64,000 nucleotides of DNA from an uncultured Alphaproteobacteria bacterium (GCA_951801825.1 CATOOF010000001.1:72936-136935); one strand, 5' to 3'. Positions 43,214 through 51,609 are shown, counted from the first letter of the stretch. The notes: generated from the sequence alone by a model not told the origin. Numbers and translations: made by a program.

Positions 43214-44956
43214 TTAAGCATCACGTCCCATCCGCGCCAAAACACTCAGGTCAAAATCGACGCTATGTGCATGATTTCCAAGCTTTTTTGATGCATCCAA
43301 AAATGAAGTCTTTTTGTTGCCGACCTTCTTTTTCATATTTTTTACCGCCTGATCATATGTATCCATGCGTTTTTTTCCTGCGCCGCCCCTGGCACAGTTT
43401 TGCTTTGCGGCCTCATATGCCTGCAACGCCTGAGCATAATTCTGCTGGGCCCGCAGATTGTCACCGCGTGCCTGGTAAATTTCTGCAATGGCCTCATACG
43501 CGCGTCCGGCGTTGTAATAGGATGCGGCCTTTACATCATAGTCCAGCAACAGTGACTTGTTCTGGTCCATTCTGGCGTTGCATTCCCGCACAACATCACA
43601 GCATTTTTCATAATATTGTATGGATTTATTTTTGTCCCCCATCCTTTTGTACGCCAGCGCCAGACTGCTGTATGCCTCCATATTATCGGGGTCGATTTTG
43701 ATTGCCTGTGCAAACAGGTCGGCGGCATTTTTATATTTTTTGTTTTTAAAGTCTGCCTCGCCCTTGTTCAACAGTCTCATAGAATTTTCAATTGCGGCGT
43801 TTTCAGAATTATCCTCAAATCCCACCATGGTATGTACATGCACGACGGCCTTTTCGCCGGCCAGTATTTTTCTGCCCGTATCAAAACCGGCCAGGAATTC
43901 CCGCACAGTGTTATTGCTGTTTTTGCGCCCCAGCACAAATTTGACAGTCTGTCCGCCCAGCAAAAAATGCTTTTTTCGCATAATATTATTAATCTCAACC
44001 TTTGAAAAGGCGTCACGATCCATATTCAGCAAATCATCCAATGTAACAACGCCTGCGGCATATGCCCCGCAAATCCAGCGTCTTTTTAGCGTCCCCTTGC
44101 CCCATGGGCCATCCGGGCTCAAACCTCCCATATCCTGAAACGCATCGGCTATTTGCTGTGGTGTCTGGGCGGTATGGAGACGCGACGAAATTCGCATGAT
44201 GTCGGCCGGCCGTTGAAATCCGGCCCAAACCAGTGCGACCACCTGTTGATCTGTCAGGTTGGGATATTTTTTCTTTGCGTTTACCAGCGACCTCAGCGTT
44301 TCATATTCCAGATGCATTCTGACCTGTTCATAATTTTTATCATATGACATTGCCGGCGTTTTCAGTGTTGCATTTTTTCTGGATATTTTGCCGTTTGCGT
44401 CACGCGTATAGTAATACGTAACCCCCAGGCCGTTTGTCGCACGCACTTCGCCCCTATGAATCTTTGGGCTGGGGCGATATGTTTCCAGTTCCGTCAGCCC
44501 GATTGCAATCGCATTCCAATACAGGTCCAACACCTCTTGTTTTGTTGAAAACGCCGTTACCGTCGGCTGAACAATTTCTTGGCGGGTGCTGTCGGGCTGT
44601 TCGTTGGAGTGAAATTCTGCCTCGCTAAATGCCTCGTATGCCTTTGGCCCGGCGATTACGCTGGCGGCCAGCATCATGTAATACATCATATGCGACGACA
44701 GGTTTGGATATTTCTTTGCAAAAGAATCCTTGCTTTTCTTGGCAAATCGCTTTTCCATGGCACGCGTCACATGATTGTCCAGCACCGCATATTTTCCGGC
44801 CCACAATAAAAACTCTATCATTCCGGCCACCCCGGCCCCGGTGTACTTTGCCGCGGCCCCCTTTTTGGTTTGGGTATGTATCCGTGCAATATTTTTCCGT
44901 GCATTTCCAAACGCACGATGCGGTCCATTTACAATCTTTTCAAACTTCTTAGACAT
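43214..44956 (-). CDS. Lysozyme-like/TPR protein with membrane anchor, unknown role
   Basis: The 580-residue protein has a basic N terminus, a weak hydrophobic segment (about 90-105), a region like a phage-type lysozyme (about 165-340; EVRATNGLGVTYYYTRD, QQVVALVWAGFQRP, GLSPDGPWGKGTLKRR) and then TPR repeats (about 385-455 and 470-520). The resemblance to GH24 includes the central GLG.TYY and the GL...RR features, but catalytic residues are not all clear. A peptidoglycan-modifying or scaffolding role at a secretion apparatus is possible. Confidence 0.55.
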   Translation of the reverse strand: MSKKFEKIVNGPHRAFGNARKNIARIHTQTKKGAAAKYTGAGVAGMIEFLLWAGKYAVLDNHVTRAMEKRFAKKSKDSFAKKYPNLSSHMMYYMMLAASVIAGPKAYEAFSEAEFHSNEQPDSTRQEIVQPTVTAFSTKQEVLDLYWNAIAIGLTELETYRPSPKIHRGEVRATNGLGVTYYYTRDANGKISRKNATLKTPAMSYDKNYEQVRMHLEYETLRSLVNAKKKYPNLTDQQVVALVWAGFQRPADIMRISSRLHTAQTPQQIADAFQDMGGLSPDGPWGKGTLKRRWICGAYAAGVVTLDDLLNMDRDAFSKVEINNIMRKKHFLLGGQTVKFVLGRKNSNNTVREFLAGFDTGRKILAGEKAVVHVHTMVGFEDNSENAAIENSMRLLNKGEADFKNKKYKNAADLFAQAIKIDPDNMEAYSSLALAYKRMGDKNKSIQYYEKCCDVVRECNARMDQNKSLLLDYDVKAASYYNAGRAYEAIAEIYQARGDNLRAQQNYAQALQAYEAAKQNCARGGAGKKRMDTYDQAVKNMKKKVGNKKTSFLDASKKLGNHAHSVDFDLSVLARMGRDA

Positions 44957-44968
44957 GGCAAATTCCTT

Positions 44969-45328
44969 TTATTTCCGCCCCAGGCCCGTACTTTTTGCAA
45001 TTGCCGCGCGTCGCCGTGCATAATCCGGTGCCACAAACGGATAATCATCCGGCAGTCCCCACTTTGCCCGATACTGCTCTGGTGTCATTTTATATTTTCG
45101 TGCGATATACCGGCGCAGCATAGTATGCCATGTACCGTCCTCCAGGCATTGAATCTTGTCCCCGCGGACGGATGCCGCGATTTTATCAGGTGTGATATTT
45201 GTGGCCCCCGCCCCCAGGGCTGTGCGCGCCATCCGCACCGCGGCGGCGGCATCGACATCCGGGCGTGCACCAATTATGGCCGCGGCCAAAATAGCCGTCG
45301 CAACATCACCGCTGTTTGATTCATGCAT
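44969..45328 (-). CDS. MucR/Ros-like regulator with degenerate zinc finger
   Basis: A 119-residue protein starting at ATG 45328 (AAGGGA upstream). The C-terminal half matches MucR: MTPEQYRAKWGLPDDYPFVAPDYARRRAAIAKSTGLGRK. In MucR the preceding stretch is a CxxC...H...H zinc finger; here it reads CLEDGTWHTMLRRYIARKY, with only the first Cys and no HH pair. MucR proteins silence AT-rich and horizontally acquired genes. It diverges from rarA. Confidence 0.85.
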   Translation of the reverse strand: MHESNSGDVATAILAAAIIGARPDVDAAAAVRMARTALGAGATNITPDKIAASVRGDKIQCLEDGTWHTMLRRYIARKYKMTPEQYRAKWGLPDDYPFVAPDYARRRAAIAKSTGLGRK

Positions 45329-45395
45329 AATATATATCCCTTGTTTATTTAATAAATTCATTATACCATAAAAACACAAGTAAAGTTTAAATAAA

Positions 45396-46664
45396 ATGCC
45401 AACAGTTTCACGCCCTCTTGCCGATATAATGCGCCCGCGCACCATTGACGATGTGCTGGGCCAGCGTGCGCTGCTGGGGGAAACAGGCCTGGTCCGGCGC
45501 ATGGTTGATGCGGGCAAGCTGTCCAATCTAATACTATGGGGGCCGCCCGGCTGTGGCAAGACGACGATTGCGCGCGCCCTGGCCGCGTCTGTTGATATGG
45601 ATTTTGTGCCGATGTCCGCGGTATTTTCCGGCACAGCCGACATAAAAAAAGCGATGGAGGCCGCGCGCATGACACGCGACATTGGCCGCGGCACATTGCT
45701 GTTTATTGACGAAATACATCGCTTTAACAAGACCCAACAGGACACATTGCTACCCTATCTGGAGGATGGCACGGTCGTCTTTATCGGCGCCACAACCGAA
45801 AACCCCAGCTTTAATCTTAACAACGCGTTATTGTCACGGTGCCATGTTGGCGTGTTAACCGCCCTGGGGACCGAGGATTTGTTATCCCTGATATCACGTG
45901 CCGAAGACTTTTTGGGCAAAAAACTGCCACTGGACGATGCGGCGCGTACGCACCTGGCGGGGATGGCGGACGGCGATGCGCGATTCTTGTTAAACACGAT
46001 TGAATACCTGTCAAACGCGGGCTTTAAGGGGGAAATGTCCCCGACAGAGCTGGACAACGCGGTGCAAAAACGTGCACCGATGTCGGATAAGACCGGGGAC
46101 GAGCATTATAATCTTATATCGGCGGTCCACAAATCCCTGCGGGCATCGGACACGGATGCGGCACTGTACTGGACGGCGCGCATGATGACATCGGGCCAGG
46201 ACCCAATGTACCTGTTCCGGCGCCTGGCCCGCTTTGCCATGGAAGACATTGGCCTGGCCGACCCGAATGCGATGCAGGTTGCCCTGGCCGCGTGGCAGTT
46301 ATACGAACGCATGGGCAGCCCAGAGGGGGACCTGGCCCTGACGGAGTTGATAATATATCTGGGCACGGCGCCGAAAAGCGTTGGCAACTACAAGGCGCAA
46401 AAGGCGGCATACGCCGCGGCCCGCGAATGGGGCAGCCTGCCGCCACCTAAAACAATACTAAACGCGCCGACAAAAATGATGAAGAACCTAGGCTACGGTG
46501 CGGGATATGTATACGACCCCGACACGGCGTCAGGATGCAGCGGTCAAAACTGTTTCCCCGAATCCATGCCGCGGCAAAAATTTTATAAACCGATAGAACG
46601 CGGATTCGAGCGCGAGATAAAAAAGCGTGTCGAATACTGGGACGGTTTTCGCAAAAAAGATTAG
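45396..46664 (+). CDS. rarA: Replication-associated recombination AAA ATPase RarA (MgsA)
   Basis: RarA acts at stalled replication forks. The 422-residue protein has Walker A GPPGCGKTT (about 49-57), Walker B LLFIDEIHRF, sensor GATTENPSF and the C-terminal tetramerisation domain with FAMEDIGLADPNA and GYGAGYVYDPD. It diverges from the mucR-like gene. The ribosome site is weak (AAGTAAAG). Confidence 0.95.
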   Translation: MPTVSRPLADIMRPRTIDDVLGQRALLGETGLVRRMVDAGKLSNLILWGPPGCGKTTIARALAASVDMDFVPMSAVFSGTADIKKAMEAARMTRDIGRGTLLFIDEIHRFNKTQQDTLLPYLEDGTVVFIGATTENPSFNLNNALLSRCHVGVLTALGTEDLLSLISRAEDFLGKKLPLDDAARTHLAGMADGDARFLLNTIEYLSNAGFKGEMSPTELDNAVQKRAPMSDKTGDEHYNLISAVHKSLRASDTDAALYWTARMMTSGQDPMYLFRRLARFAMEDIGLADPNAMQVALAAWQLYERMGSPEGDLALTELIIYLGTAPKSVGNYKAQKAAYAAAREWGSLPPPKTILNAPTKMMKNLGYGAGYVYDPDTASGCSGQNCFPESMPRQKFYKPIERGFEREIKKRVEYWDGFRKKD

Positions 46665-46673
46665 CCATTATAA

Positions 46674-47654
46674 TCAGCGTGTTTTAGCGCCGGCCATATC
46701 TTTTTCAATCGCATCGATTACGGCGCGAACATTGGCAACCGAATCGGTATGCATGGTGCGAATACCGGAATGCGTACGCGCAATCAATCGTGTCAGCGTT
46801 GCCCCCGGCCCGATTTCATAGGCACGTGTTATATGCATTGCAGGGAACTTGTCCATAATCTCGGCCCAGCGTACGCCACATGTCATCTGCTCTACCAGGG
46901 AATGTCTGATATCATACGGCGCCCACATCAGCGATGCCGTCTGATTCGAGAACCAGTTTGTTTTCGGCTGACGAATTTCGACCCGCTCTAAATGATGGCG
47001 CATTTTTATTGCGGCGGGCGCCATCAATGCACAGTGTGCCGGCACAGCAATATTTAACCGGCGTGCGATACGCGCGCCCTGGGCGCGGGCCGCCCCCAGA
47101 ATTGCATCCAATGCGGCGTTTTCACCGCTTAAAATAAACTGGTCGTGTGCATTGTGATTAGAAATTGCGGCAAATCCGCGTCCCACCGCCAGGAACAGCA
47201 GATTTTCGACCTGCTCCTTGCTAAGCCCGACAATCGCCGCCATACCACAATCGCCCCGCCCCATAGACATATAAAGCGAGCGCAACGACACCAACCGGGC
47301 CGCATCATATAGGTCAATGCTGTCCACCGCGTGCAGCGCGCTATACTGCCCCAGGGAATGGCCGACCATTACATAGGCAATATCAAACAACGGACAGCCA
47401 AAGTGCGCCTCTATCACGCGAACGATTGCGACCGAATGTGCAAACGTCCCCAGCGATGTAATCGCCGGCGTGTTCAGATGCGCGGCGGGGCCGGAAAAAC
47501 AAATCTTTGCCATATCACGATGTGTGGCGTCACTGACCGCCTCAAACGCATAGCGCGCGGCGGGATATTCTTTATATAAACCCGCGCCCATGCCCACATA
47601 CTGTGCGCCCTGGCCCGGAAAAACAAATACACTACGTTCTTTCATAATGGGCAT
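46674..47654 (-). CDS. fabD: Malonyl-CoA:ACP transacylase FabD
   Basis: FabD loads malonyl groups onto ACP for fatty acid synthesis. Motifs in 326 residues: VFVFPGQGAQYVGMG (residues 8-22), GHSLGQYSAL (nucleophile Ser, about 98-107) and VPAHCALM with the catalytic His (about 206). It is isolated from other fab genes here. The start at 47654 has a weak GGGTAAA; an ATG at 47645 is the alternative. Confidence 0.94.
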   Translation of the reverse strand: MPIMKERSVFVFPGQGAQYVGMGAGLYKEYPAARYAFEAVSDATHRDMAKICFSGPAAHLNTPAITSLGTFAHSVAIVRVIEAHFGCPLFDIAYVMVGHSLGQYSALHAVDSIDLYDAARLVSLRSLYMSMGRGDCGMAAIVGLSKEQVENLLFLAVGRGFAAISNHNAHDQFILSGENAALDAILGAARAQGARIARRLNIAVPAHCALMAPAAIKMRHHLERVEIRQPKTNWFSNQTASLMWAPYDIRHSLVEQMTCGVRWAEIMDKFPAMHITRAYEIGPGATLTRLIARTHSGIRTMHTDSVANVRAVIDAIEKDMAGAKTR

Positions 47655-47707
47655 CAGTTTACCCTAATCGTCATATTTGTCAACAAATATCCATCACGAA
47701 TATATTC

Positions 47708-47736
47708 TTGTATTTCGGCGCCGGGTGATGTATAAT
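47708..47736 (+). promoter_or_regulatory. Promoter of structured RNA B
   Basis: TTGTAT (47708-47713), 17 bases, TATAAT (47731-47736). No gene follows for more than 1 kb on this strand. Confidence 0.7.
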
Positions 47737-47742
47737 AATAAA

Positions 47743-47970
47743 CGAATCCGGATGGGAATTTGGGTTCGGGGCCGTTACAAGCCCAGCTGACACGGTGCGA
47801 ATTGCATCGATAACAATATATTAGTGCGGCGCATATTTGCACCGTTAACCCTTGACATCATGGTCGGGGTGCTGTTGGTTATAAGGTTCGCCGAAGGCCA
47901 ACAGGGTCACTTGTTAGCTGATTTGTAAACACCCCGACCACTTATATTCTTAAGTGGTCTTTTCCTTTTT
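47743..47970 (+). ncRNA. Structured RNA B (paralogue of the RNA at 30561-30789)
   Basis: A predicted 228-nt transcript in a 467-bp gap without genes. The 3' core (47862-47939) is an outer 10-bp helix GGTCGGGGTG / CACCCCGACC that encloses hairpin CTGTTGG / CCAACAG with TTATAAGG (47879-47886) and GAAGG (47893-47897) inside, then GGTCA and TTGTTAGCTGATTTG. The 5' part has TGGG...CCCA and CGGTGC...AA pairing with TTGCACCG (47837-47844). A strong terminator (GACCACTTA / TAAGTGGTC, then T-rich) follows directly; four of its bases also belong to the outer helix, so the two exclude each other. Confidence 0.7.
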
Positions 47971-47973
47971 ATA

Positions 47974-48031
47974 GTGGGCGGCCGTAACATATGATATTAT
48001 GTGCGCCTTCTCATCAATGAACGCCGCCCAC
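47974..48031 (+). other. Long-range inverted repeat next to RNA B
   Basis: GTGGGCGGC (47974-47982) pairs with GCCGCCCAC (48023-48031) around 40 bases that include a small ACATA / TATGT hairpin. It starts just after RNA B's terminator. It could be a second small RNA or a remnant; I see no promoter for it. Confidence 0.4.
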
Positions 48032-48072
48032 CAGGCCTTCTAACAATCACGAATATAAATTGCGTGAAAAAA

Positions 48073-48095
48073 ATCCCCCGCGAAACGCGGGGGTT
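48073..48095 (-). terminator. Terminator of the IMPase-like/rpmE side (bidirectional)
   Basis: AATCCCCCGCG pairs with CGCGGGGGTT around AAA (10-bp core). A7 precedes it and a T-rich run follows it. Confidence 0.88.
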
Positions 48096-48121
48096 TTATT
48101 TTTTATATCACCGTCGGCGCG

Positions 48122-48829
48122 TTACAGCGCAACCTTTCCGTTTGTTGCGATTAAATCGGCGCCCATTTCGATATGACCCGCGGCCTCGCGTACAATCAGG
48201 TCGCCCGCCGCAATTTCGGCCCAATCCAGCGCATCGGACACAAACGCATCAAACTTGCCCGCGGCAACCCACGCCAAATCCATTGCCGGACAACCCGTCC
48301 GCCGGGGATTAGCGCAGCGCGGCGCACGAATATCAGACGTATTATATGCGATTGTCAAATCCGCCGGGTCGGCCAGATTAGATACCTTTATTCTGGCGGA
48401 ATGGAATGCGGAAAACATATATGCGCCACTGCCCGCCTCCGCATAATACAGCCTTTCGTCAATCGGGGAATAAATCAGTGCAATCTTCGTTTCGTCATTA
48501 GAGCGCAACGCCAACGAAATCGCAAAACGCGGATTGGCACGCACAAAGTTTGCCGCACCGGATATAGCCAAAACAAATTCATCGCGACCATCGCCATCAC
48601 GGCTGACATTTGGTGTCAACAACCCCGCCGCCGGACGAACCAGCAACAAATCGCGCAGAATGCTCTCTTCTATGCGGGCGGACGCCTTGGCCACAAAATC
48701 ACGCGCCCCACGCAGTGACTGCTGCAGATTTTCCACCTCACCGAAATCACGGCGCAAACCGTCCGCCGTACGTTGCAGCGCGGCAAACATCTTATTTAAC
48801 TCAGTGGAACCTTTTAACAGCAAATCCAT
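48122..48829 (-). CDS. Inositol monophosphatase (SuhB) family protein with altered active site
   Basis: About 235 residues in the fold of inositol monophosphatases: an N-terminal helical region, FVRANPRFAISLAL (family NF..G.P.FavSial) and the C-terminal DALDWAEIAAGDLIVREAAGH. The catalytic DPxDGTxNF motif is replaced by LAISGAANF, so two metal-binding Asp are lost, and the first Glu pair is not evident. It may be a regulator, as SuhB is in transcription antitermination, rather than a phosphatase. The ATG at 48829 replaces a weaker TTG at 48853. Confidence 0.72.
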   Translation of the reverse strand: MDLLLKGSTELNKMFAALQRTADGLRRDFGEVENLQQSLRGARDFVAKASARIEESILRDLLLVRPAAGLLTPNVSRDGDGRDEFVLAISGAANFVRANPRFAISLALRSNDETKIALIYSPIDERLYYAEAGSGAYMFSAFHSARIKVSNLADPADLTIAYNTSDIRAPRCANPRRTGCPAMDLAWVAAGKFDAFVSDALDWAEIAAGDLIVREAAGHIEMGADLIATNGKVAL

Positions 48830-48859
48830 AGTATATGCGCCCCCGCCCCGCAATAATTA

Positions 48860-49072
48860 TTAAAACTTAAAGCCTGCGAACTTGCTCTTGAACTGGCTGG
48901 CACGCTGCCCCTTGTCGCCGGCGTTGCTGCGCTGGCCGGTCCAGGCGGAATGGTTCAAATTATCGGTCGACAGAATCAAATCTTTCTTAACCGAAGAATA
49001 CATTTTTACAGTCTTCCCGTCCGTCATTGTGACGTTGATTTCATGATACGCGGGATGAATACCTTTTTTCAT
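48860..49072 (-). CDS. rpmE: 50S ribosomal protein L31
   Basis: A 70-residue L31: MKKGIHPAYHEINVTMTDG at the start, then the central WTG and the basic C-terminal part (SQFKSKFAGFKF). It has no CxxC zinc motif, so it is the zinc-independent type. It lies 30 bp before the IMPase-like gene on the same strand. Confidence 0.93.
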   Translation of the reverse strand: MKKGIHPAYHEINVTMTDGKTVKMYSSVKKDLILSTDNLNHSAWTGQRSNAGDKGQRASQFKSKFAGFKF

Positions 49073-49227
49073 AGCAATACCCTTTTATATTTTTTAGCGT
49101 GCAGATTATACAAGGATTTTTACAGAAATCAAGCGATATTCTGTCCGGCGCCGCCGCATGCAATTATCATTTGACCTGGCATATGCCAATGATATAATTC
49201 ATATTATAATAACTAAAAGCTGATAAA

Positions 49228-49638
49228 ATGAACAAAAACATTAAAAAAGCAACAATTATCGCCGCCGCCACACTGTCAATGTCAGCCCAGGCCCCGGCCG
49301 CCGATATCACAGAATCTGATACAAAAACGGAAAAAACATCCGACATGGCGGCACGCCGCACCGTCGGCAGTGTTTTAAAGTATGAAATCGAAAAAGGCCC
49401 CGATGCGGGCACCCGCTTTCTGGTCTATCATATCGACCAGGACGGCGACGGCAAATCAGACGTGGTGCGCCGCCGCATCGTACCCGACAGCACCGCTTTT
49501 CCCGCGATGCAGTCGCCTTTTGCCGTAATAGAACTGGTCGAGTTTTATGATAAAAAGTACGGAATGTGGAACGTAACACATGAAAAGATTGTGAACACGC
49601 GCAAATTAAAACAGGCGCCGATATACAAAGAACGCTAA
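49228..49638 (+). CDS. Exported protein with a calcium-loop-like motif, unknown
   Basis: The 136-residue protein has a signal peptide (MNKNIKKATIIAAATLSMSAQAPAA) and a mature part with YHIDQDGDGKSDVVRRR, which looks like an EF-hand-type or thrombospondin-type Asp loop (DxDxDG). The rest is not recognisable. It has an AT-rich promoter region (TATTATAAT near 49203-49211) and a hairpin terminator. Confidence 0.6.
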   Translation: MNKNIKKATIIAAATLSMSAQAPAADITESDTKTEKTSDMAARRTVGSVLKYEIEKGPDAGTRFLVYHIDQDGDGKSDVVRRRIVPDSTAFPAMQSPFAVIELVEFYDKKYGMWNVTHEKIVNTRKLKQAPIYKER

Positions 49639-49644
49639 AAATTC

Positions 49645-49670
49645 AAACGCCCCATGATTACGGGGCGTTT
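49645..49670. terminator. Shared hairpin between convergent genes
   Basis: AAACGCCCC (49645-49653) pairs with GGGGCGTTT (49662-49670). The T/A flanks are modest. Confidence 0.55.
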
Positions 49671-49696
49671 ATAAATGCCAATAAAATCGGGCGCCG

Positions 49697-50206
49697 TCAA
49701 TACCGCCCAATGCACCCCAGATATGAATTCCCCGTCGATTCCAATACATTTATAAACGACGCGGAACTTTTCCCAGAAAACAGTGCCAGTATCGTTCCCG
49801 TATCCGTCGCCAGCATGTCCGCCACCGTGGCGATGCCGCTGTTCATCTTCTTGAAAAATCCGCTGGCCGGATATATCTCTGCCGCCAGCAACTGCGTCCC
49901 GCCGCGACTGCGTGCATGATGCGCGGCCTCTATCACCATTAACTGACATTCCGGGGAAATAATAACCTTGTCCGTGACAACCGCGTCACCCCCCAGCAGC
50001 TCGCCCCACCAGCCCGTGCTTTCACAAAATACGGGATAATAAACCGCCGCATCCGGGTTCTGGGCAAAAATACCCGCCAAATCCAAATCATCCGCCCATA
50101 ACTGCGGCATAACGCCGGTGGCGCCACTGATAACCCGACGCGCCAGGCGGTATTCTTCATCCCCCTTTGTATTGCGCGGCCAGTAAAGAATCGGAAACTT
50201 TTTCAT
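49697..50206 (-). CDS. Hypothetical protein beside the type IV secretion genes
   Basis: A 169-residue protein without signal peptide or clear membrane helix. It is rich in Trp/Gly/Ala in the first half (YYPVFCESTGWWGELLGG) and contains a likely alpha/beta core (AAEIYPASGFFKKM). No family recognised. It lies 68 bp after the VirB6-like gene on the same strand and may be co-transcribed. Confidence 0.55.
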   Translation of the reverse strand: MKKFPILYWPRNTKGDEEYRLARRVISGATGVMPQLWADDLDLAGIFAQNPDAAVYYPVFCESTGWWGELLGGDAVVTDKVIISPECQLMVIEAAHHARSRGGTQLLAAEIYPASGFFKKMNSGIATVADMLATDTGTILALFSGKSSASFINVLESTGNSYLGCIGRY

Positions 50207-50274
50207 CGGTAAGAATTATATCAGATTCGGACTGCACAAAAAAGGGGCCGGCGTTAAATAAAGCACTTGATTTT

Positions 50275-51570
50275 TTATTTTTTTAACACGGCGTACCATT
50301 TTTTCAGATTTCCCCACATTGTATTTAAATTCTTTTTCGTCGATTCGTAATATTTATCCGATATCTGGATGCTGAACAGCGTCTTGACCAGCGCAGGTAT
50401 CATCGTCATAAACATTGCTATAAAAATCCCCATAAGGATTATTGTAACAATACTGTCGTTGCGCATCAGCAGGCCGTCCATCAACAGCGTCGAATCGTTT
50501 TCCTGCAGCGCCGCCGCCAATCGCGTCGCCCCGCCCCATTGGCCAAACACCGCATTTAAAAACATTATCGCAAATGTTAAAAACACGCCCGTCATGGCAA
50601 TACCAACCGTGGCCTGGACCACATCGTCTATCATGTTTTTTATGGTGCGCCCACCCTGGGGGAATATCGGCCAGCCCTTAAACAGCCACCCCAGCAGCAT
50701 CAGCGGCAGCATGATTAAATCCATCGACAGCTTTATAAACATCTCCAGAAAATAAATCGGTATCGGCAACAGCGCCATAAAGAACAACACCAAAATCATC
50801 AGCCCGCAGAAAAATATGGGAACATTTGGAAATATCGGCACATCCCACATTATTTTATGCATGTACTTTGAATTAAACGCCATGTTCAGCATTGTCCACC
50901 CAACAGTCATCCCCAGACCCGTCATCTGGTGGACATTTCCAACCTCGCACGCCAGGTTGTGACGCAGATACGGGGAAAACGCACCCGCGGCGGCCGCCTG
51001 CGAATCGACAACCGCCGCATCGGCCAGCGCCGTCGAAACCACGCATTCGTCAAACTTGTTTTCGCCGGCCATATCCGCCGCAATATGGTTTACCGACAGG
51101 CCGACCGTAAATATCGGCTCTATCGCGATTTGCGAAACCAGCCGCGGCAACGGCAACACCAAAACCGCACATGCAAAACACAACTTTATCAAATGCGTTC
51201 CGAACAGGCCCGTAATCGACCACGGGTCATCAATCTTGGCATTTAAAAATCCTGAAAAAATTTTCCACGCAAACCATACGGCCGTCAAAATCGCCGCAAA
51301 CGGTATGACCACGCCCGCGATGCCATGAAACGCCTTTGGCAATAATACGGACATCGTCGACATAACACCGCCAAACATGTCGCATGACCAGCAACTGCTG
51401 AAAAATGTAAGCGCATCCGACATATTTACCGGCGCCGCCGTGCGAAATATGGAAAACCCGACTATCCCCACCGCACCCGCAATGCCACCAACAACAAGCG
51501 GCGCCACCGCACCCGCCGACAACGGCAGGAAAGACAAAAATACAATCCAAAATTTTTTTAGGCGACCCAT
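50275..51570 (-). CDS. VirB6/TrbL-like type IV secretion membrane protein 1
   Basis: A 431-residue protein with a signal-like N terminus and about eight membrane helices, with a periplasmic loop containing several Cys (FFSSCWSCDMFGG; NKFDECVVSTALA). The central block (IFFCGLMILVLFFMALLPIP, MLPLMLLGWLFKGWP) has the long hydrophobic stretches of VirB6/TrbL proteins, which line the inner-membrane part of type IV secretion channels. It is divergent from the four related genes at 51628-56865, with a symmetrical element between them. Confidence 0.75.
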   Translation of the reverse strand: MGRLKKFWIVFLSFLPLSAGAVAPLVVGGIAGAVGIVGFSIFRTAAPVNMSDALTFFSSCWSCDMFGGVMSTMSVLLPKAFHGIAGVVIPFAAILTAVWFAWKIFSGFLNAKIDDPWSITGLFGTHLIKLCFACAVLVLPLPRLVSQIAIEPIFTVGLSVNHIAADMAGENKFDECVVSTALADAAVVDSQAAAAGAFSPYLRHNLACEVGNVHQMTGLGMTVGWTMLNMAFNSKYMHKIMWDVPIFPNVPIFFCGLMILVLFFMALLPIPIYFLEMFIKLSMDLIMLPLMLLGWLFKGWPIFPQGGRTIKNMIDDVVQATVGIAMTGVFLTFAIMFLNAVFGQWGGATRLAAALQENDSTLLMDGLLMRNDSIVTIILMGIFIAMFMTMIPALVKTLFSIQISDKYYESTKKNLNTMWGNLKKWYAVLKK

Positions 51571-51579
51571 TGCTTTAAC

Positions 51580-51609
51580 TATATCACATTTTCCCCTAAA
51601 TGTGATATA
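51580..51609. promoter_or_regulatory. Symmetrical operator/promoter between divergent VirB6-like genes
   Basis: TATATCACA (51580-51588) and its exact complement TGTGATATA (51601-51609) are separated by 12 bases. The right arm contains the plus-strand -10 TATAAT (51606-51611); the left arm overlaps a minus-strand TATAGT. It probably controls both directions. Confidence 0.6.

Noticed and set aside
43261-43276. 16-base match to the repeat at 7833-7848 (CGCTATGTGCATGATT)
   Set aside because: It lies inside the coding sequence of the lysozyme-like gene. One 16-base match is about what chance gives in a 64-kb self-comparison, so it is not counted as a third repeat copy.
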